Part shown: positions 42,318-48,254 of the stretch, piece after piece
Numbering within the stretch: position 1 is the first letter of the stretch
How the letters are laid out: every line of letters starts with the position of its first letter
NCBI GenBank assembly: GCA_003326195.1
Contig: LXQE01000152.1
Coordinates: 60,529 to 108,782 of the forward strand
DNA length: 48,254 bases
Source: Nostoc punctiforme NIES-2108
GTDB lineage: Bacteria; Cyanobacteriota; Cyanobacteriia; Cyanobacteriales; Nostocaceae
Reading direction: 5' to 3'
Notes under the pieces: generated by a model
Databases searched by the model: none
What the model was told of the DNA's origin: nothing
Seen by the model: the letters and a program-made list of their open reading frames with translations, nothing else
Position numbers and translations under genes: made by a program

Positions 42318-43127
42318 ATGAAGATTATTGAACAAAACCAGCATCGGCTCCTTTTGCGTTTCCAAAAATCGCTTTGGGGTGTATTACTCATTAGTATAAC
42401 TTTGATTCCATTTGGTCTTTTTCTCTGTTTATTAGGGTTGGTACTCCAGCGTGCTGATTATCCTGGAATCATCGCCGTAGTAAGTGGATACGTAATGATT
42501 GCAATCAGTCTACATACAATAATTAAAGATACAGAAATTACTAATTATACCTTTGATAAACCCAAAAATTCTATTCTCTGGGAAAGACAAAATCGATTTG
42601 AAATTTTACACACAAAATCTGTTGAGTTTCCGTGTCATATTATTTCGGGTATTGAAGTAGAAGATGTCAGTGGTTCTGAAGGAGGAATAGCTTTTTATCC
42701 GAGATTAATTTTGGCATCAATCTACTGGCGCTTTTATCTAAAGTCTGATGGTAGTTATGAGAGTGCTGTAAGTATTGCCAAAACGATTGCACAGTTTTTA
42801 GATATCCCCTATTTTGCTAACAAATCGGAAGCACCTACTTCAACGATTGATATGAAAATTATGGCAAATCGAGAACCTGGACAATCTTCTTGGCAATACC
42901 TAGAAAATCAAGTAGAGCTTTTGCAGCAACAGTTAGAGCATCATCCTAACGATCCAGACATTCATCAAGACTTAGGAATTTCGTTGTACTATCTGAATAG
43001 ATGTATACATCGAAAGGAAGCAGTTACGCATCTGCAACAAGCAGAAAGATTATTTGAGTCTAGAGAGGATAGCGATCGCGCGGCTATTGCAAGGGTAATG
43101 ACAGCGCTTATAAGTTGGAACTACTGA
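42318..43127 (+). CDS. Membrane protein with C-terminal TPR-like repeats
   Basis: A 269-residue protein. Two hydrophobic helices lie at about 18-44 and 50-67, followed by a beta-rich region (about 72-150) of PH-like character. A C-terminal helical part (about 185-260) resembles tetratricopeptide repeats: QVELLQQQLEHHPNDPDIHQ, LGISLYYLNRC and AVTHLQQAERLFESREDSDR. It probably faces the cytoplasm and binds a partner. No family beyond this is recognised. A small hairpin follows the stop. Confidence 0.75.
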   Translation: MKIIEQNQHRLLLRFQKSLWGVLLISITLIPFGLFLCLLGLVLQRADYPGIIAVVSGYVMIAISLHTIIKDTEITNYTFDKPKNSILWERQNRFEILHTKSVEFPCHIISGIEVEDVSGSEGGIAFYPRLILASIYWRFYLKSDGSYESAVSIAKTIAQFLDIPYFANKSEAPTSTIDMKIMANREPGQSSWQYLENQVELLQQQLEHHPNDPDIHQDLGISLYYLNRCIHRKEAVTHLQQAERLFESREDSDRAAIARVMTALISWNY

Positions 43128-43186
43128 TGTCGGGGAAAACTTTTTGTGTAAATTGATTATTGATTCAGTTAGTTTATCCTCCTAGA

Positions 43187-43201
43187 GTGGGCAATGCCCA
43201 C
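43187..43201. terminator. GTGGGC/GCCCAC hairpin between convergent genes
   Basis: A 6-bp GC-rich stem with loop AAT, 60 bp after the TPR protein and 13 bp from the prolyl oligopeptidase stop. Similar palindromes are dispersed in Nostoc-type genomes. Weak T-tracts make terminator function uncertain. Confidence 0.5.
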
Positions 43202-43213
43202 CCTACAAAGTTG

Positions 43214-45307
43214 CTAAACTTCAACATTCAAAGCACGTACCAAAAAAGCCCATTTGTCTGCGGCTTCTTCGATAATTTTAGCCGTGGGTTTACCCGCACC
43301 ATGTCCTGCTTTAGTCTCAATTCTAATTAGCGTTGGCGCATCACCTGTGTGAGCCTCTTGCAAAGCGGCGGCAAATTTGAAACTATGAGCAGGGACAACG
43401 CGATCGTCATGATCGGCTGTGGTAATTAAGGTTGCTGGGTAAGCTGTATTTGGTTTGATGTTATGTAATGGCGAATAAGCATACAGCACTGAAAACTCTT
43501 CTGGATTATCCGCAGAACCATATTCAGAAGTCCAAGCCCAACCAATGGTAAATTTGTGGAATCGCAACATATCCATAACGCCGACGGCGGGTATTGCTGC
43601 ACCAAACAAATCGGGACGTTGCGTTATACAAGCACCCACTAATAAACCGCCGTTACTACCACCTGCGATCGCTAGCTTCTCAGTCTTAGTATACTTGTTA
43701 GCAATCAACCACTCAGCAGCACCAATAAAGTCATCAAAGACATTCTGCTTTTGATCCTTTATTCCTGCTTGATGCCATTCTTCGCCGTATTCTCCACCGC
43801 CGCGGATATTAGGCATCGCATAGACACCACCCATCTCCATCCACACCAACAAACTCACAGAAAAACCAGGTGTCATTGAAGTATTAAAACCGCCATAAGC
43901 ATAGAGATAAGTAGGGTTATTTCCATCTAATTTAATACCCTTTTTGTGCGTAATAAACATTGGTACTCTAGTACCATCTTTGCTGTGATAAAAGACTTGT
44001 TTTGTCTCGTAATCATCAGGATTAAAATCGACCACTGGTTGACGGAAAATCTCACTTTTTCCTGTCACCATGTCGTAGCGATAAATAGTGCCTGGTATGG
44101 TAAAGCTGGTAAAACTATAAAAAGTTTCAGTATCATAACGCTTACCACCAAAGCCACCTGCTGAACCGAGTCCGGGTAGTTCTACCTCTCGAATAAATGC
44201 ACCTTTGAGGTCAAAAATTTTGATTTGACTGTGAGCATCTTTGAGGTAATCTGCAACGAACTGATTATTAAGTATACCGACACTTTCCAGAGTCTCCGCA
44301 GATTGGGGAATGATTTCTTGCCAATTTTCTGATGCAGGGTTTTTGGTATCAATCGCAATAACCCTTCCCCGTGGTGCATTTAAATCTGTGCGAAAATAAA
44401 AGATGCTATCATCATTGTCGATAAAGCTATAATCTGCCTCAAATTGGTTAATTAGTTCTACAACTTCCGTATTATGGTTAGTTAAATCTTTGGAAAAAAC
44501 CAAATTTTTAGAGTCAGTCCCTAGCCAAATTGAAATTATTAGATAGCGTCCATCTTCAGTAACACCACCACTGAAACCCCATTCTTTTTGGTCAGGACGG
44601 TGATAAATTAGTATGTCTTCTGATTGGGGTTTCCCTAGTTGATGATAGTAGAGTTTCTGATAATAGTTGACATCTTCTAATCGAGTTTTTTCATTTGGTT
44701 CATCGTAGCGACTATAGAAAAAACCTTGATGATCGTGTGTCCAAGATGCGCCAGAGAATTTAATCCACTTGAGATGGTCTTGGAGGTCTTCACCAGTTTC
44801 AACATTGCGTACTTTCCACTCTTGCCAATCAGAACCAGAGGAGGATAGACCATAAGCTAAAAGCTTACCATCCTCGCTAATGGATAATCCCGAAAGAGCA
44901 ACAGTGCCATCTTTTGAAAGTTTATTGGGATCGAGTAAAACTTTGGGTTGGTCGTTGAGGGTTTTCAAGGTGTAAAAGACACTTTGATTTTGCAGTCCGT
45001 CATTTTTGAAATAAAAGTAGCGTTCGGTGGAACCGTCTCGTAGAGATTCGCCTTCTTTAAAAGGAATACCGTATTTTTCATAATCCCAAAGTTTGGTGAG
45101 GCGCTGTTTAATTTTTTCCCTAGCAGGAATTTCACTCAGGTAGTCAAAAGTAACTTGATTTTGTGCCTCAATCCAAGTTCTTGTTTCTTCAGAGTCAGGA
45201 TCTTCTAACCAACGGTAAGGATCTGCGACTAAAGTACCGTGGTAATTATCAGCTTGATTGCTTTTATGGCTGGTTGGGTAAGTGAGAGATTTTTCAGAAG
45301 AAGGCAT
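43214..45307 (-). CDS. Prolyl oligopeptidase (S9A)
   Basis: A 697-residue serine peptidase cleaving peptides after proline. The N-terminal PLVADPYRWLEDPDSEET-type start and seven-bladed propeller (about 75-420) lead to the alpha/beta-hydrolase domain. The nucleophile is the Ser in GGSNGGLLVG (near residue 540), the Asp lies in ADHDDRVVP (near 630) and the His in AGHGAGKP (near 670). The length equals that of classical prolyl oligopeptidase, and there is no signal peptide, so it is cytoplasmic. Monocistronic. Confidence 0.96.
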   Translation of the reverse strand: MPSSEKSLTYPTSHKSNQADNYHGTLVADPYRWLEDPDSEETRTWIEAQNQVTFDYLSEIPAREKIKQRLTKLWDYEKYGIPFKEGESLRDGSTERYFYFKNDGLQNQSVFYTLKTLNDQPKVLLDPNKLSKDGTVALSGLSISEDGKLLAYGLSSSGSDWQEWKVRNVETGEDLQDHLKWIKFSGASWTHDHQGFFYSRYDEPNEKTRLEDVNYYQKLYYHQLGKPQSEDILIYHRPDQKEWGFSGGVTEDGRYLIISIWLGTDSKNLVFSKDLTNHNTEVVELINQFEADYSFIDNDDSIFYFRTDLNAPRGRVIAIDTKNPASENWQEIIPQSAETLESVGILNNQFVADYLKDAHSQIKIFDLKGAFIREVELPGLGSAGGFGGKRYDTETFYSFTSFTIPGTIYRYDMVTGKSEIFRQPVVDFNPDDYETKQVFYHSKDGTRVPMFITHKKGIKLDGNNPTYLYAYGGFNTSMTPGFSVSLLVWMEMGGVYAMPNIRGGGEYGEEWHQAGIKDQKQNVFDDFIGAAEWLIANKYTKTEKLAIAGGSNGGLLVGACITQRPDLFGAAIPAVGVMDMLRFHKFTIGWAWTSEYGSADNPEEFSVLYAYSPLHNIKPNTAYPATLITTADHDDRVVPAHSFKFAAALQEAHTGDAPTLIRIETKAGHGAGKPTAKIIEEAADKWAFLVRALNVEV

Positions 45308-45373
45308 AGTCTTAGGTCAAAGTGCTTTTTTACATACTACAAAGATAGACCTAAGACTTGGAGTATACATTCT

Positions 45374-45532
45374 AGGACTTACGCAAAATATCTCTCAAAC
45401 TCCTATTTCTCCGTGTCGCGCCAGTTGCTTCTCCCAAGGGGAGACGCTGCGCGAACAAGTCGGGGAACCCGCCCAACGCACTGGCTTCTCTGTGCCTCTG
45501 TGGTTCGTTATTCCCTAACTCTTGCGTAAGTC
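45374..45532. mobile_element. MITE-like repeat with inverted ends
   Basis: GACTTACGCA at 45376-45385 is the exact reverse complement of TGCGTAAGTC at 45523-45532, enclosing about 137 bp of non-coding DNA that includes the dispersed palindrome GGGGAGACGCTGCGCGAACA. The element lies just upstream of the prolyl oligopeptidase gene. A solo end motif occurs near 27222. Confidence 0.65.
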
Positions 45533-45545
45533 TCTAATTTTTCTC

Positions 45546-45573
45546 AAAAAAAAGCCCCGTCAGAAGCCGGGGC
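45546..45573 (-). terminator. Intrinsic terminator of the CheA-type kinase gene
   Basis: Read on the minus strand, GCCCCG and CGGGGC form a 6-bp stem with an 8-nt loop followed by eight T residues. It lies 212 bp past the kinase stop codon and is well formed. Confidence 0.85.
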
Positions 45574-45784
45574 AAATACGTGCTATTTTTTATAGAACAA
45601 TTGTACTATTAAAAGTTAGTAAGCTAAAAAACATCTAATTTGCATAATCGAACTAAATATAACTCTTGTGGGGTGGTCATCCTGCCCGCCCAGCTTATGC
45701 AATTTAAATATGGAACAGCTTATCAGCTTTAACTAAGTTAGAAGCGTGTACACTTTTCCCTAAAATCGAAGTCTTTTGGTTGAT

Positions 45785-48254
45785 TTAGTTAACAAGTTTC
45801 TCTCCTTTCAGCATCCGCGCCGCGGCTTCAAGTAGAGCTTCTTCGAGATAGGGCTTGGTAAAGTAGCCACTAGCACCGAGTTGAGCGGCAATTTGTCTGT
45901 GCTTGTCTGCACCGCGTGAGGTGAGCATTGCGATCGGTAAGTGGTTAAGGTTAGAGTCTTTCTGGATACGAGAGAGTAATTCCAGACCGTCGCAACGAGG
46001 CATTTCGATATCGCAAAATACGATATCGCAAGGCAGACCAGAGCGGAGTTTATCCCAAGCTTCCTGACCGTCACGCGCTTGTTCTACGCGATAACCGGCT
46101 TTGTTAAATGTCAGTGATAGTAATTCTCGGACTGTGATTGAGTCATCGACAATCAACACTGTCGGGTCAATCTTCGCCGGAGAGGTATCTGGAGGAGTGA
46201 GTTTCTGTTGCCAAGAATTGCCACCAGTTTGTGTAGAAATTCGTCCCTGGAAGATGTCAATTATTTCCAGTACGTCAGCAATAGGCATAATCCGACCATC
46301 ACCCAGGACTGTAGCACCAGCTACACCAATGGGTTTAGGTGCTGGGCCTTCAAATTGCTTAATTACAATTTCTTGTTCGCTTAACACCAGGTCAATCTGT
46401 AGAGCAATCAGGGTATTTGCCGATCGCACCACAACCACAGAAACCATATCATCATCTCTGGTGCCGCCATAGACATTACCGCGACTGATTTGGCGATTGA
46501 AGGTTAAAAGTTCCTTCAGAGGTCGGAATGGCAGCACCGTATCGCGCCAGGAAATAAATGATTGCCCATTGGCATCATGCTGAATATTTTTGACTGGAAT
46601 ATCCAGCGTATCTTCTACACCATCCATCGGGAAGGCGATTCTGGCGCGATCGGAGACGCAGCAGAGAGCTTTACAAATACTTAGAGTCAGTGGTAAACGA
46701 ATCGTGAAGGTGGTTCCCTTACCGATCGCAGAATCGGTGTTAACTGTTCCCCGAATTTCGCTAATCTCGGAGCGCACTACGTCCATACCCACGCCACGAC
46801 CAGAAATTTCATCGGCTTGGTCTTTAATCGTAAAACCAGACTGGAACAGTAGATCGTAGACTTCCAGACGAGACATCGCTTTTGCCTGCGCTTCTGTAAT
46901 CATGCCAATCTTCACCGCCTTAGCCTTAACCCTGGCGGAATCGATACCTGCACCATCATCGCCTACAGATATGATCGTTTGGTTGCCTTGGTGGAAGGCA
47001 CGGATAGTAATGATTCCTACAGGTGGTTTACCAGTAGCATGTCTCTCTTCTGGCGTTTCAATACCGTGAGCGATCGCATTATTCAACATGTGAGTCAGTG
47101 GATCGGTCAGATGATCCAAAATCATCTTGTCAATTAAGGTATCGCCACCTTCGATCACCAACTCTACTTGTTTGCCACACTTGATGGCGTTGTCGCGTAC
47201 TCCTCGCCGCCAGCGATCGATAGTTTGAGCAAAAGGCACCATTCGCGCTCTAGTTAATCCCTCTTGTAGCTGGGTGGTTACTTGGCGGAACTGCCTGGCG
47301 ACTCGTTCGGTTTCTTCGGTAACAAAATCAATGTCACTAGCCGACTCACGCACTCGTACAATGCGCTCAATCATCTGCTGTGAGAGTGTGTGGAAGGGAG
47401 TAAAACGATCCATTTCTAGCTCGCTAAAACCCCGATCGGCATTGGAATCAGGCGCTTGGAAGCCGCTGGTGTCTTTCTTTTTGCGTCCAGCTAACAGAGA
47501 CGCTTCCAGTAGCGATCGCTCGTACAACTCCTGCATCCTTGCCCCTACATCCGAGAGTTGTTGTACCTGAATCAGCAAGTTATCTAATGACTGTCGCAGT
47601 CGTTCATGATCCTGCTCTAAGGTATTACGATTTACCACCAACTCCCCAACTAAATTACTCATATCGTCCAGTTGCTTCACTGGAACCTTCATCGTTTCTT
47701 CAAATCTCGCAGCCCGACGAGTAGAGGGACCATTAGTTTTGTTGGTGTTCGATTTTACTACAGTAGAATGGGATATTGTTTGATTCGCTTCTGCCAGCAA
47801 CTTCTCTAAGTCACCAAATTCATCTTTTATGGCTGGTGATGGAATAGCATTTTTAGCTGAGACTGGTTGAGTGTTGAAGGGCTGGCGTTGGCGTAGCCCG
47901 TCGTAGACATCGCTGTTGTTATCTGTACTTAGCAAGTCTTCCAGGGCAGCAAAATCTACTTCTGGTATCTTCTTAACTTTAGGGATGGGCGCTACGTCCT
48001 CTCCTAATAATGCTGCCAAGTCTGCAAATTCATCTTCTTGAGCAACTATTTCAGTGGTTTCTGTAAACAATAAATTATTTTCAACAACTGTATTTTCTGT
48101 TAACTCAAAGGTAGTTTCTAAATTATTATTTTCCTCTGTCTCTAAAAGTTCTGGGCTTGTGTAGGCTGAATCTGAAGTTTCCCCAAAGCTGATGGTTTCT
48201 GATAGTTCATCCACATTATTCTCTGTGGTGTCCATCTGAATATAGGTCAATTCA
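45785..48254 (-). CDS. CheA-type hybrid histidine kinase, N-terminus cut by window edge
   Basis: At least 822 residues; the frame is open to the right edge, so the true start and the expected N-terminal Hpt domain lie outside. Visible parts: an acidic linker (about 1-165); the dimerisation helices (KVPVKQLDDMSNLVGELVVN, about 180-240); the ATPase with LTHMLNNAIAHGIETPEERH, VGDDGAGID and GRGVGMDVV; a CheW-like domain; and a C-terminal receiver (TVLIVDDSITVRELL) with phosphorylation Asp in VFCDIEMPRCDG and Lys in TKPY. Similar proteins control phototaxis, pili or hormogonium motility in cyanobacteria. No CheW, MCP or PatA-type regulator gene is inside the window. A dispersed-repeat segment is embedded in the linker (near 47880-47910). 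Confidence 0.93.
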   Translation of the reverse strand, partial: ELTYIQMDTTENNVDELSETISFGETSDSAYTSPELLETEENNNLETTFELTENTVVENNLLFTETTEIVAQEDEFADLAALLGEDVAPIPKVKKIPEVDFAALEDLLSTDNNSDVYDGLRQRQPFNTQPVSAKNAIPSPAIKDEFGDLEKLLAEANQTISHSTVVKSNTNKTNGPSTRRAARFEETMKVPVKQLDDMSNLVGELVVNRNTLEQDHERLRQSLDNLLIQVQQLSDVGARMQELYERSLLEASLLAGRKKKDTSGFQAPDSNADRGFSELEMDRFTPFHTLSQQMIERIVRVRESASDIDFVTEETERVARQFRQVTTQLQEGLTRARMVPFAQTIDRWRRGVRDNAIKCGKQVELVIEGGDTLIDKMILDHLTDPLTHMLNNAIAHGIETPEERHATGKPPVGIITIRAFHQGNQTIISVGDDGAGIDSARVKAKAVKIGMITEAQAKAMSRLEVYDLLFQSGFTIKDQADEISGRGVGMDVVRSEISEIRGTVNTDSAIGKGTTFTIRLPLTLSICKALCCVSDRARIAFPMDGVEDTLDIPVKNIQHDANGQSFISWRDTVLPFRPLKELLTFNRQISRGNVYGGTRDDDMVSVVVVRSANTLIALQIDLVLSEQEIVIKQFEGPAPKPIGVAGATVLGDGRIMPIADVLEIIDIFQGRISTQTGGNSWQQKLTPPDTSPAKIDPTVLIVDDSITVRELLSLTFNKAGYRVEQARDGQEAWDKLRSGLPCDIVFCDIEMPRCDGLELLSRIQKDSNLNHLPIAMLTSRGADKHRQIAAQLGASGYFTKPYLEEALLEAAARMLKGEKLVN

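Overview
The window comes from a filamentous, Nostoc-like cyanobacterium (order Nostocales). This is inferred from genes for photosystem I subunit PsaK, plant-type ferredoxin, geranylgeranyl reductase ChlP, a bilin-type biliverdin reductase and XisH/XisI; from cyanobacteria-specific families (DUF1350, DUF3370, Uma2 endonucleases, pentapeptide repeats); from very frequent GCGATCGC-type (HIP1) octamers; and from intergenic DNA crowded with short tandem, palindromic and MITE-like repeats. No rRNA, tRNA, CRISPR array, prophage or intact insertion sequence was recognised.

Layout. 0-2.1 kb (-): a Coq4-like protein and a membrane histidine kinase cut by the left edge. 2.8-3.7 kb (-): an NmrA-type oxidoreductase. 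3.9-7.3 kb (+): a probable three-gene unit of a red-chlorophyll-catabolite-reductase (RCCR)-like protein, a nitrilase-fold protein without its catalytic Cys and Lys, and an aldehyde dehydrogenase, followed by an array of about nine 21-bp dyad repeats. 7.7-11.3 kb (+): a lipocalin-like protein, hisS, a 30-residue membrane peptide, xisH-xisI and a TMEM175-type channel. 11.5-16.1 kb (-): rubrerythrin, a relic of an Old Yellow Enzyme gene, an SDR, a secreted protein and an efflux adaptor. 16.7-19.2 kb (+): psaK, small membrane proteins and a truncated protease-associated domain, with a direct repeat of about 95 bp on either side of psaK and that fragment. 19.5-22.0 kb: a DUF1350 hydrolase, then a response-regulator/SpoIIE phosphatase whose stop codon abuts that of a convergent STAS anti-sigma antagonist. 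22.9-24.5 kb (-): sulfiredoxin, Dps and an HTH protein with a GrpE-like tail. 24.8-31 kb: SpoIID, ferredoxin (-), bvdR-map overlapping by one base, and two Uma2 genes. 31-40.5 kb: pentapeptide-repeat protein, DUF3370 protein, chlP, a YidD-like protein with a Cys-rich tail, cysA and a large M16 protease. 40.8-48.3 kb: a secreted protein, a third Uma2 gene, a TPR membrane protein, prolyl oligopeptidase and a CheA-type hybrid kinase cut by the right edge.

Themes. Tetrapyrrole chemistry recurs (RCCR-like, bvdR, chlP, with a ferredoxin that could supply electrons), as do peroxide and iron defence (rubrerythrin, Dps, sulfiredoxin) and phospho-signalling (two histidine kinases, SpoIIE phosphatase plus STAS). 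The most unusual items are the RCCR-like/pseudo-nitrilase/ALDH unit with its downstream 21-bp array, the Coq4-like protein in an organism expected to make plastoquinone, the HTH-GrpE fusion and the period-5 Cys tail of the YidD-like protein. Everything here was read by eye from the sequence; family names rest on remembered motifs, not on searches.
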